A DNA stretch of 64,000 nt from Typha latifolia (lineage: Eukaryota; Streptophyta; Magnoliopsida; Poales; Typhaceae), in NCBI GenBank assembly GCA_019914945.1, contig CM034100.1:633209-697208 (forward strand), written 5' to 3'. Made by a program: the position numbers and the translations under genes. Of the stretch, positions 53,001 to 62,900 are shown piece after piece. The notes under the pieces were generated by a model, which saw only the letters and a list, made by a program, of their open reading frames with translations, was not told the origin of the DNA and ran no database searches. How positions within the stretch are numbered: position 1 is the stretch's first letter; each line of letters starts with the position of its first letter.

Positions 53001-54804
53001 TTACAAAAGTTACTTTCTTGTATAGATAAGACTTATTAAGTTGCTTGGTTTTCATTTACTCAATGACCCTGATTAGGAAAGCAATTTGGTCTTCGCATTG
53101 TATTCCTGTAAAAACTAGATTATATACCTAATTACTGTTCAGACATTGAAAAGACTGATTGTGTTTAGGATATTATTCTACCTATCATATTTGTGTTACC
53201 ACAAATATTGGCATGACTTTGTTGTACTGTCAGTCTTGGTAGTTTGAGTTTTTCCTTGGGAGAGAGGATTTTGCTGGTTACGCATTGAGTTTGGTTAGAT
53301 TTTGTTTGACTTCTCAAGGGCCATAACACCAGGTGTGGTAGTAGTACTAAGAGAAGACCTTTTCGTTTGAAACAATAGAAAGCAGCTTGTCAATATTTTT
53401 CAAAGAGTTGTGAAAATGTTGATAAACATGATTGATAGATATATTCTTGGTTCCATCATGTTGAATTTTTGTTATTTGCTGTCATAAATGCATGTATTTA
53501 TTAATTTTATTCTAGAATTATTAGTGACTGTAGCTGACAATGTATGGGTAAGCTCCTTTAGGTCTCTTGGATAACTAGGAGCTAGATTTTTTTTTTAATC
53601 TGGTTGATGTTAGCTCATGTCTATATTTGTACATTTTTGTTCATGTTTTTGAATTTTGAACAACTTAACTGGATCTTTAAGTCTTTTCTGCTTACGATCT
53701 TCTAGATTTGATGGTTTCACAAGCACATTCCAAGACAAACTCTTCAAAGGTTATGACATGGAAATACACAACCAAATATTCTACACAACGATATGTTCTT
53801 GTCTTCTTAGTTTAAGCGGTAAATGCTGATCCATCTGGTAAAGTTTAATTGTGTTCTTTAATAGCATTTGAACTGTGACTTATTTCGATTTGTCCTTAAA
53901 TGAAGAGAAGTTATCGAAGATCATTAACATATTTTTTTATTTATTTCTAGCAATCCTACTACTCACATTAAGTTAACATTTTCCTTATGTAGGACTTGTT
54001 GTACAAGGTCATCTTCTTTCAGCTGTTGATTTTATGTTTCGCCAGCAAGATTGCTTCTATGATGTCATAATTCTTTCTACTGTAAGTATAACCGAGCTTT
54101 CCTTCTTTTTTTCTGTACATAAATGATGAGATTTTCACATGTAGGTAGGTCTCTCAGGCATGCAAACCTCTAATATCAGATTCTTGCTGGTCTTTTCTTT
54201 TCTCACATAAAAGATAATTCCTCTATTTTGAATGAAAGAGAAGAAACTGGTTCCTTTAGATCCAGTACCATATATTAGATTTGGAATTTCATTGGCACAT
54301 TATTAGCGGATTGATTCTTCTGATCCTGGTGTTTTTAATACCGATCTTTGTATTATGCAGGTAGCTACAACCAGTCAATTCTTCATTTCCTATACCATCC
54401 GAACATTTGGAGCTCTTACATTTGCTACCATAATGACAACTAGACAAGTAATTCTCCTATTTCCGACAAATTCACAAGTAACTTATCAATTGCAGGTATT
54501 TTAGTTTGTACGAAATGATTAAATTGTTCTTATTGGTGCAGTTGGTGAGCATACTATTGTCGTGTGTTTGGTTTGCACATCCTCTTAGCTGGAAACAGTG
54601 GATTGGAGCTGTAAGGATTTCTTCTTCATATTAACTATTTCTCATTTTAACTTTCAATTTGATTTAACAAATATCATCCACATACATCAGGCTGTCGTCT
54701 TTGGTGCTTTGTATGCCAAAACCTTCTTGAGATGCAAACCGCAAAAGCCGGCGCCAGGAAGTCTGTTGGATGGCTCAGACGAGCATACAGCAAATAACAG
54801 ATGA
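50091..54804 (+). CDS. UTR2: UDP-galactose/UDP-glucose transporter, UTR2 type
   Basis: Eleven exons: 50091-50195, 50961-51074, 51155-51247, 51395-51460, 51706-51804, 52772-52851, 53706-53818, 53993-54081, 54361-54447, 54542-54610 and 54691-54804, closing to 342 residues. Family landmarks in order: GIMSTLVIYGVLQEKIM, VFCNRLATSVVSGG, ILTTTCQYEALKYVSFPVQT, LAKCAKMIPVMVWGTLIMQK, GYLGFDGFTSTFQDKLFKGY, NQIFYTTICSC, ISYTIRTFGALTFATIMTTR and WFAHPLSW. These identify the SLC35B-like nucleotide-sugar transporter family, with about 8-10 membrane helices. It would exchange UDP-sugars for UMP across ER or Golgi membranes. The C-terminus is short and Lys-poor, so I see no KKXX retrieval motif. An upstream out-of-frame ATG at 50084 overlaps the start. 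Confidence 0.93.
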
Positions 54805-55564
54805 TGGGGTCATGAAAAATTGCATAACCTCTTGCATCTTGGAGCAGGGAAAGCCCTTGACAGATGATGCCTGCTATTATTCTTAAACTTCTAACCTACA
54901 ACCCTCTATCTTAAAGAATAAGGTTAAAGAATGCTAAAGGAGAAAGGCCAGAAGCACTTGCTAACAACAGCTACATGTTGAGAGTCTGGACGCTAGGTTT
55001 TTGAGGCTTTAATTATTTCTTCTTCTTCTTCTTCTTTTCCTTCAAATGCACAAGATCGAAGTAGTTAAGATGGTGTATGTTCTATTCTGCAGTTTTTATT
55101 TTTCACAATTTTCAAACAAAGTTTGTCTGTTGGGAATGATAGTTTATAAATTATAGTTCTTTAATTTGGGCCAGAAATTGACCTGACCGCCCTAAAGAAG
55201 CCTCCATTCTGCTTTAATATTTGCAATTTTAGTGGAAGCAAATAACTATGCCACCTTTACTGTCATGTCAAAACTTATCTAAAGTGACAAGAAATGCCGA
55301 GCAGTAAACCACCATTGGCCATTGCCCTCCAAATATGAGAAAGTTCATCTATTTATTTACGTGTGACTTAGTACATGTAAACTATGGAAATATTTTGACT
55401 ATACTTCATAAAGTTTTCGTTCTCTATTTTATTATGATTATAGAGAAATATATTAAACGAAATCAGTCTAAAACTAGAGTGGGGTAGTCTATATATATAT
55501 ATATATATAATCCAAGCCAATTACCCAATTGTTATAGTCATTAGCATCATAGCATGGTCATGTT
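54805..55564. other. Spacer downstream of UTR2
   Basis: UTR2 3' flank with a CTT run near 55018-55037 and a TA run at about 55489-55509. No gene recognised. It ends where the first unit of the tandem family begins. Confidence 0.5.
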
Positions 55565-55929
55565 ACCTGGCATGCGTGCAACACGTGAGGTGTGATGCAT
55601 TAGGGGAGACTTGGCCCGAGATAGAATGCGGCCCATCAGCCTGCCGTATTATATGGGCCGAGTGAAGAAATAACTTGGAATCTCGAGGATCCCCGATGGG
55701 CTAGGAATTGTGCACGATATTTAAAGGACAGATGGGCCCATATAACCGTCAAAAAGTCTCTCTTCCCCGCCTCCTCAACAACCAAGTCATCTCAAAGACG
55801 ACGGGGGAAGCAAGAAGAGAAGAAGAAGAAGAAGAAGAAGAAGAAGAAGAAGAAGAAGAAGAGACCTCCTCGAGAAGACTCTTCTCCATCTCTACGAGCT
55901 TCATCCCTTCGCTCCACAGCCACCTCGCC
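55565..55929 (+). promoter_or_regulatory. Upstream region of tandem unit 1
   Basis: Contains CATGCG (55571-55576) and, starting 11 bases further on, CACGTG (55582-55587). TGGGCC/GGCCCA elements occur near 55611-55640, 55655 and 55734. An AGGACAGATGG phrase, a CT-rich stretch and CCGCCTCC then follow in the order also seen upstream of unit 2. A (GAA)n run (about 55817-55862) lies just before the coding start. An open frame extends upstream of the ATG to 55708, but unit 2 supports 55930 as the start. Confidence 0.5.
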
Positions 55930-56310
55930 ATGGAAGACAACCCTTTCTGTGACTCCTCTCTCTACGTTCAAGAAGACCTCCCAGTAGGGAGAGCGACCAA
56001 GAAGTACTCCATTCTTGGGAGAGATGATGGTAGCCTCGCTCTTCTCGGCTGCATAGTTGCCGAGGAGAAGGAAACGGAGGAGGAGAAGAAGGAAGAGGAG
56101 GAGGAAAAGGTAGAGCCTTTATTCTGGGCATGGCCATTTGTTTTCCCGGAGACGAATACAAATCGAATATTCATCGACCAAACCAGAGTAGAGGACTGCT
56201 TGATGAACTGGGCCGCCAAATTCGTCTTCTCGCCAAGGGCGACGACCTCGTCAGGCGCCGGGATACCACGTCAGCCTTCACTGGGGGAACAAACCAACAC
56301 GAGAAGGTGA
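55930..56310 (+). CDS. Tandem acidic-family protein, unit 1
   Basis: I do not recognise this protein. From ATG 55930 the frame gives 126 residues. It begins MEDNPFCDSSLYVQEDLPVG and continues RATKKYSILGRDDGSLALLG and CIVAEE, closely matching unit 2 at 57460. After IVAE the two diverge: here a Glu/Lys-rich stretch (residues 43-62) leads to EPLFWAWPFVFPETN and a basic end. A second frame (56130-56396) reads well over the same region (GLLDELGRQIRLLAKGDDLV), so a frameshift or splice may change the C-terminus. The neighbour units point to local duplication. A DNA- or chromatin-related role would be guesswork. The N-terminal block (about 48 residues) is the only conserved part. Confidence 0.5.
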   Translation: MEDNPFCDSSLYVQEDLPVGRATKKYSILGRDDGSLALLGCIVAEEKETEEEKKEEEEEKVEPLFWAWPFVFPETNTNRIFIDQTRVEDCLMNWAAKFVFSPRATTSSGAGIPRQPSLGEQTNTRR

Positions 56311-57190
56311 TCAAAGGTAAACTTTTTCTTGGGAGATTGAAGAGCTTCTCAAAAATTATGCTCATGCTTATTTCTCGATCTTTGAGAAGTGGCTAGCAGA
56401 GTCTTTCTTAGTTTTCTCGAGATGAAGTCTTGTTAACAGTACGTGAGATTAGGTAACTCTTCAGGGCTGTAACTGTTCAGAATCTTGATTTTAGATTGTT
56501 TCCATCTTTCTCGGCGGTTGTCTTCTTGATATGGATCTGATTAGTTTGTTTGTTCTATTCATGTGTAGTGAGTGCTGGAATTTTAATATCTCTTCTTTTT
56601 TGGGTTCCATGCATGCACGTCGGAAGAATGGCGTATTACATCAACTTGTCTCTGGAAAATTTTATGGCCTTTTAACTTTAATACGAGTATGTTTTGGGTA
56701 AGTTCTGGGCGTCGTTTGAGTTGCGGATAAGAGCAACCCTTGATGGATGAAGCTATTGGTTAAGGAAAAATAAACCTTTTTTTTTTTTTTTTTGTGATGC
56801 AAACTAAATACTCATCTACTATATGATTCTTATTTCAAATATATGCCCTGTTTAGATTTCAAACAATACAACGATGGACAATACCCATCACAACCCACCA
56901 TAGAAGAAGACTGGTGGCCATTCGTCATCTGAGTAACATTGTGATAGCCTCTGGATTTCAAATAGATGCATTATTTAAGCATCAGTCTGAGTGGAACTTT
57001 AGTCCTTTCTCCCACTTCTCCTCTACCCAGAACAAAATTCTGGACCATCCTTTACGAGAACAAATCAAGATGAAAGTTGGAAACTCTCAACTTTTGATCT
57101 ACAAAGCTGTACATCCAATCAAATTATCCAGTTTGTTACTCATTAAATGTGGTCATTAAAATCCTTTTACGAGAGGGTGGCCATTTTTCC
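56311..57190. other. Spacer between tandem units 1 and 2
   Basis: 3' flank of unit 1, with a poly-T run at about 56778-56793. A frame at 56914-57159 has no family resemblance. No copy of the family is embedded here. Confidence 0.5.
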
Positions 57191-57459
57191 TGGCATGCGT
57201 ACAACACGTGAGATTATTCTTTGGATGGGCTTTGGGCCGAGATGGAATGAGGCCCATCAGCCTGCCATGCTATACGCACGACATTTAAAGGACAGATGGA
57301 TATAACCGCCAAACTCTCTCTCTCTTTCTCTCTCCCGCCTCCCTAACTATTAACCAACCAATTCCAAGACGAACGGGAGCAAGAAAAATGTAGAAGACCC
57401 TTCCCCATTTCCTTCCTTCCTCCATGGGCTTCATCCCTTTGCTCCACACCAACCTCGCC
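57191..57459 (+). promoter_or_regulatory. Upstream region of tandem unit 2
   Basis: Repeats the unit 1 layout: CATGCG at 57194-57199 and CACGTG at 57205-57210 with the same spacing, a GGGCCGAGAT..GGCCCATCAGCCTGCC segment, TTTAAAGGACAGATGG, a CT-rich run and CCGCCTCC. Similarity to unit 1 is stronger here than in the downstream coding part, indicating duplication of promoter plus gene. Confidence 0.6.
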
Positions 57460-58065
57460 ATGGAAGACAACCCTCTCTACTCCTCCTCCTCCTTTTGCTC
57501 TCCCTACGGTCAAGAAGACCTCCCAGTTGCGAGAGCGACCAAGGAGTACTCCATTCTCCGGAGAGATGATGGTGGCCTCGGTCTTCTTCGATTCATCGTT
57601 GCCGAATGGCCCGACTCTACTCTCGTGATCTTTAAGGACGCCTCGGAAGGAGGCAATGCGGGAGGCTATCCTTGTTGCGACGACGACGACGACGACGACG
57701 ACGGTCATGATCACGAAACGGGAAGAGATAGTAGATGGGCTCAACTTGCTAATCTCAACGGCGATAGAACCAGCAATGAAGAGAGCAGCCAGAATTCCGG
57801 GACCAAGTCGACGGATACCTCCTCATCAAAAGATGACGCGCAGAGCAGCAAGGACGAGGGAAGCGAGTCGATGGATACCTCCTTCAAAGATGACGAGCAG
57901 AGAAGCGCGGATGACGGAAGTGATTTGACGGACAGCGCCGCCGACGACGATGAGCAGAGCATGAAAGACGAAGGAAGCGAGTCGGCCAGCTCCGACGACG
58001 ACGGCGGCGGTGATGGCGAGAATGAGTATGTTGGTTATCGCCGGTTCGACCTCATCCGATGGTAA
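57460..58065 (+). CDS. Tandem acidic-family protein, unit 2
   Basis: Unrecognised protein of 201 residues, starting MEDNPLYSSSSFCSPYGQED. The family block is GQEDLPVARATKEYSILRRD (17-36) followed by a short hydrophobic strand LGLLRFIVAE (40-49). Residues 74-81 are eight consecutive Asp, encoded by GAC repeats. Residues 122-178 hold three imperfect copies of a unit of about 19-20 residues of the form KDDxQSxKDEGSES. The protein ends VGYRRFDLIRW. It is strongly acidic and probably disordered outside the N-terminal block. An upstream in-frame ATG at 57424 would add 12 residues (MGFIPLLHTNLA), but the corresponding codon is ACG in unit 1 and opens a broken frame in unit 3, so 57460 is preferred. 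Function unknown; acidic disordered proteins often bind basic partners, but nothing here proves it. Confidence 0.65.
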   Translation: MEDNPLYSSSSFCSPYGQEDLPVARATKEYSILRRDDGGLGLLRFIVAEWPDSTLVIFKDASEGGNAGGYPCCDDDDDDDDGHDHETGRDSRWAQLANLNGDRTSNEESSQNSGTKSTDTSSSKDDAQSSKDEGSESMDTSFKDDEQRSADDGSDLTDSAADDDEQSMKDEGSESASSDDDGGGDGENEYVGYRRFDLIRW

Positions 58066-58540
58066 AGGCGATAAGAAGAGGAAAAGAAACAGAGAGGAGA
58101 AGAGGAACAGAGTTTGATAATTTGAGGGGAGAGATGAGGAGATTGCCCACACTGGTATCAGGTTAGATATCTCAATTGGATTCTAGCACCTTTAAAACTG
58201 GAGTATTCTTTCTATGAATTCTTCCTTTCGATAAAGTGTTAAAGTTCGTAGGGTTGTGTGTTTTTAGAGAGAACGTAAAGTTTGTAACCCAATGTTCCTT
58301 AGTCATCTATTTCATCAAGGTAAATAATTTAATACTCCTTTAAAAATTCTTTAATTAATTAATTGCTATATAGTTAGCAAATATTTTAATACCCTTTTAA
58401 AAATTCTTTAATTTATACCCCTTTAAAAATTATTTAATGACGAGATGCCTGCTGTTGGAGAGTTGGGACTGTACTGAAGAAAACTAATTAATTAATTGCT
58501 ATGTAGTTGGTAAAAAATTCTCTCTCAGATGGCGACTTTA
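58066..58540. other. Spacer between tandem units 2 and 3
   Basis: 3' flank of unit 2, including the GGTATCAGGT phrase shared with unit 3, then AT-rich sequence with a short repeated phrase: TTTAAAAATTCTTTAATTA occurs near 58339-58357 and a close variant near 58395-58413. No gene. Confidence 0.5.
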
Positions 58541-59300
58541 CCAGGCATGCGTGTAACACGTGAGATGGGGGTTGACCCATCATCCTCGTCGATCGTCGCA
58601 ACATCTGTGCTTTAGTCATCGTGCCATTCTGAACCCATCGTTCGTCCATCCTCGAGATTCCAAGTGATCCGTAATAAATACTACGATGGGGTCCGCGCAA
58701 CCGTCGTCGAGCGGCTCTCTCTCTCTCTCTCTGCCTAGCCAACGACTAAACCGTTCCAAGCAATTCCTAAGCATAAGAGGAGGCAAGTAGAAATAGAAGA
58801 AGAAGATGATGACTCTTTTCCGTTTCCTTCCTTTCATGGGCTTCACACCTTCACTCTAAAGACATCTCGCCATGGAAGACGATCCTTTTATGGCCAAGAT
58901 CTCCTATTAGATAGAGCGACCATGAACTCCATTCTTTGGAGAGACGGCGTGGAAGATGTCCATCTGACGACAAAGACTACGACGGAGATGAAGACAGCAA
59001 CAATGGAGGAGCTGCTGAACGGTTTATGGACTCTCAAGAGACCCAAGGTTGAAGTGCAAAGAGAGAGCCGAAAGGAGCTGTGGAGGATGAGAAGAGCAAC
59101 AAGCCGGACAATGGAGAAAGATGGAAATAGATGATGAGGAAGAGAAGAGAGGAACAGATATTGATCTGGGAACGAGACGAGGAGACTTATGCACATTGGG
59201 TATCAGGTCAGAGATATCATTTTGATTGTAGCATCTTTAAAACTGGAGGAGATCTGAACTTTTCTTCGGAGAAAGTGTTAGTGCATGTGTAGAGGTGAGT
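58541..59300 (+). pseudogene. Tandem acidic-family unit 3, decayed copy
   Basis: Carries the same CATGCG (58546-58551) and CACGTG (58557-58562) pair and the same start context (CTCGCCATGGAAGAC, ATG at 58872). The frame from that ATG stops after 12 codons at 58910. In the next frame the family block is visible as GQDLLLDRAT then NSILWRDG. A further frame shift is needed to reach an acidic tail (DDKDYDGDEDSNNGG) like that of unit 2. The 3' flank also matches unit 2: GGTATCAGGT and CATCTTTAAAACTGGAG versus CACCTTTAAAACTGGAG. At least two frameshifts break it, so it is called a pseudogene. A 70-codon frame at 58922-59134 is open by chance. Confidence 0.65.
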
Positions 59301-59948
59301 GCTTGTTGAAGAAAAGATGAAGCCTGTGAACATTACTTAATTGATCATTTCTGTCATCAAATGCCTGATTGATCATTCTTCAAGTACATATGAAAAGAGT
59401 TATTTAAAGAAATTAAAGGGAGGGTTGATACATAATAACGGTTTCACAGGGGGTACGTGTATAAAACCCTTGAAAATTTTGAACATCCCAAACCTCAACT
59501 CCAAACATAAACTAATTGCTTGACAGTCTAGTCATTAGTTTTTAAGCAAGAGAGAGAGAGAGTTCAAACAGTAAGAGCCTAGAAATAAGGCATATAAGCT
59601 ATTAAAGAAAGAGAGGAGAACCCATTTCAATGTTCGAACAGCGGGAACTTACAATTCAGACAAAGATAATGTACAAGAGTAGTAGATAATAACATACATG
59701 TGACCTTGCCAAAACCTGAAATAGCAAAAAAGATGCAACGCTCTGCCAGCATCCTGAGTCCTGCCATTTTTTATTTGAATGAAAAAAAAAACCTGAAGCT
59801 GTAAACTTAACATGTAGCACAATTAGATATCATGTCAGTGGTTGCATGAATCTCGAGCCACTGCCTTATAATAGCGAAGGAAAAATATCTCTACTGAATG
59901 AAATACCGAAGAAATGGGAGCAGACTTGTGCTCAAGTATGTTAGGCTA
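59301..59948. other. Spacer between the tandem family and MKP1
   Basis: A short AT-rich stretch with a GA run near 59551-59561. No gene recognised. The right part is MKP1 3' untranslated or flanking sequence. Confidence 0.5.
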
Positions 59949-62900
59949 CTAGAAAATCTTCATCACCTGGAGAATATTGCTAGTATTCAACAGTTCGAGG
60001 AGATTCTCTGTATCATGCTCTTCGACTACCTGTCAATGTTCCAATTCCAGAGAAGCAATTAAGGCTCACCACAGAAGGCAATGAATATGCATATAGAATT
60101 GGAATTATAACACAACTAAAGCTTAAAGATGCTTCAGAACCAAAAGAATGTTTACTTTACAAGCCATGACAATATCATCTTCTTTCAAAATGCATTCAAA
60201 GTTAAAAGATATTAACAGCATCAACACAGCATAGAATATAAACAAGTTGCATTTACCGCAATTATATGTTCATATATGCTATTTTTTAAGGACAAATTTT
60301 ATGTATAGCTGTTATCAGAACTAATGAAGCCTACATGATTCAAGTACGAGATGACCTTATATATATATATATTTTTTTTTTTTCTTGCACTATATGAATT
60401 TTATCACATTGCCTTACTCCAACCATATTTCTAATGAATCTTTGTAACCATATGCTTTTACAGAATAACACACATACATAGGAAGAGATGACAATCTAGA
60501 AGTCATAAAAGATGACTAAAAGGAAAGATGCAATGGCATCATGCATATTTCCTAACTATATAAGTATAACCATATTCTACCGGGAACACTCCAACCAAAA
60601 AATCCCCTACCCCAGAAAATAGCACATATTTCAATTTGACAAACTTCAGATTAACATGTACGATGAATGTAAGATTCTCCTGAAATGAAATATAACGGAA
60701 GACAAATTTCCAGAGATTAACTGAAGTTTTGCACTCCCATAGAAAGATGTATGAATGTGCGATGAAAGTAAGACTTTCCATAAATCATAGAATGGTATAT
60801 TTTAATAATTTTTTAATTAAAGAAATGTATAGCTGAAGGCTAACAAGTTATCAGTAACTATATTACTATTTCTCATAAAATTTAGATTCTTAAAATTAGT
60901 CGAACATCAATGGAATATCTAGAAGACCAGGAAAAAACAACTACATGGATACAAGGAAACAGTGGAAATAAATGAGAACTGCAACACATTTACAGGAAGG
61001 ATAATCACTTTGACCTGCAAACATACTAAATCTCAATGCTGGGCTCACATAAAGATGACAATCTTTCATGGTCAGCCTTCGTCCCGCAATATTTCTATTT
61101 TGCTGTAAAATGCTTATATTTAACATGATTGAATGTGCATACCAAAATACATTACTTGTTCTCTAGAATGAAGCTTCCCAAACCTTTCTGTGATGATCAG
61201 ATATCTAAATATCAATTAAATAATAATGGCAAAGACAGAATAATATAGGACAAATGAAATATAGAGACAGCAATCCAATTCAACCAGTTAAAAAACGCTA
61301 TGAAATCAAGAAATGTGTAAGTACCTTGGTGGGAATATCCTTTTAGAGACCCAGAAAACTGTAACCTACTTGGTGCCAGTCAACTGAACTAAGTTCTTGT
61401 AAGCTTTCACTATCAAAAATTTCTGTTTTCACATAAGTATGTTTGAATTCACTCCCTATCCACAAGTACAATGTCCTACGTGCCTCTCCACATATACTGA
61501 TATTAGGCACTATGAAAAGGAAAACAGATTTTGGATCAAGATCCTCACATGCAAATGTTGCTAACTTTTTCACATTGGGCCAGCGGTAAATTAAAGATTG
61601 CCCACCAGAATGAGTCTCCAACCTAATGTCAGACAGATTTTCAGTAAAGCCAGGTAATCGTTGATCATCTTGCACTGCATGATATTTCCTGGGGTTGACA
61701 CTACAAACTGAACTACTAACAGGTAATCTACCCAAGCATCTTGTAGCTTGAGATATTTATCTACTATTTGTGCTGTCTACAGAGTCACCACAAAGTACTC
61801 GGTTACCATCGCCCCTATTTAAGATCTCCTGTGATCCTTTTCCTAGTGCCGGCAGCTTCAACAAGGAAAATCTTCCCCTTCTTTCAGCAATAGAACTTGC
61901 AAACACCTTAGGAGGAAAGGAAGCTGCATGCTGGCAAGGCTTTACAAGCTCTAGATGACTTAAGCTTTGGAGAGGAGGCCTAGATGATGAGACCAAAGAG
62001 TCAGGCGAGTTAGATGAACCAGGTGATGGAGTAAGTGATCGAGGGGAGACAATCGACGGGGAAAAGGAAGGTGAAAGTGAAACCGAACTACACTTTGAAC
62101 TGATGCTTGAATTGGATGATAGAGAACTAGGAGAAAGGAAAGGCGGCGATGTGGATGACTCTGCTGTCAGAAATTGTACTCGATTAGCTCGTGGATCCAC
62201 ATCTCTAATTGATGCAGAAACTGGATGAACTCGAAAAATGGACCCAGGTATAAACTTGCACCTCATTACACTCCAATTGCTTTCTCTTGCCGGAAGGTGG
62301 GTTTCCTGTCCAGGATCTGAAGAAGAGAATGGTGGAACAAAACCACCACTAGTCGCCTGTTTGAAAAGCTCAAAGTCTCTATTGTAGGATTCCACTTTCC
62401 TCTTCCCAGCACCAGTCTTAACGGCCAACACAATCTGGTCTCTGCTAATCTTTGTGCTGCCATCTGAGTTAAGTGGTGCACTTGAAAATGCCTCCCAAAA
62501 ATCCAACGGCTCCTCTCCTTCTTCAACCATCATGATCTGCCCTTGGACCCTCTCATATCTTACCACCTGAAATGCCGCAGCTTTTGCATCCTTCTCCATC
62601 ACCGGATCACAATTCCTACCGATCCACACATAAATTGACGAGAGCAAACGAACTATGAATGCCCCCCTAGAATCCAAAGCAGAAGGCAAAGGATCATTCA
62701 ACATCTTGGGCACAAGGTGCAATGGATCGTATGGCGAGTGCGGCGCCATCCTATACATCCTCAGCACCGAATTGGGGCTCAGAGGGATCGCATGAACCCT
62801 CTTCTGGCACTGAAGCAACTGGCAAGCAAAACCCATGTTTGGATTCGCAATCCCCCTTGCAGCCTTGACAAACTGGAAGGCGTCATCAAAGCTCTGCCCT

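Noticed and set aside
55708..55929. N-terminal extension of unit 1 back to 55708 with a poly-Glu run
   Set aside because: The extension crosses a (GAA)n repeat and is not matched in units 2 and 3, whereas the ATG at 55930 is shared by all three.
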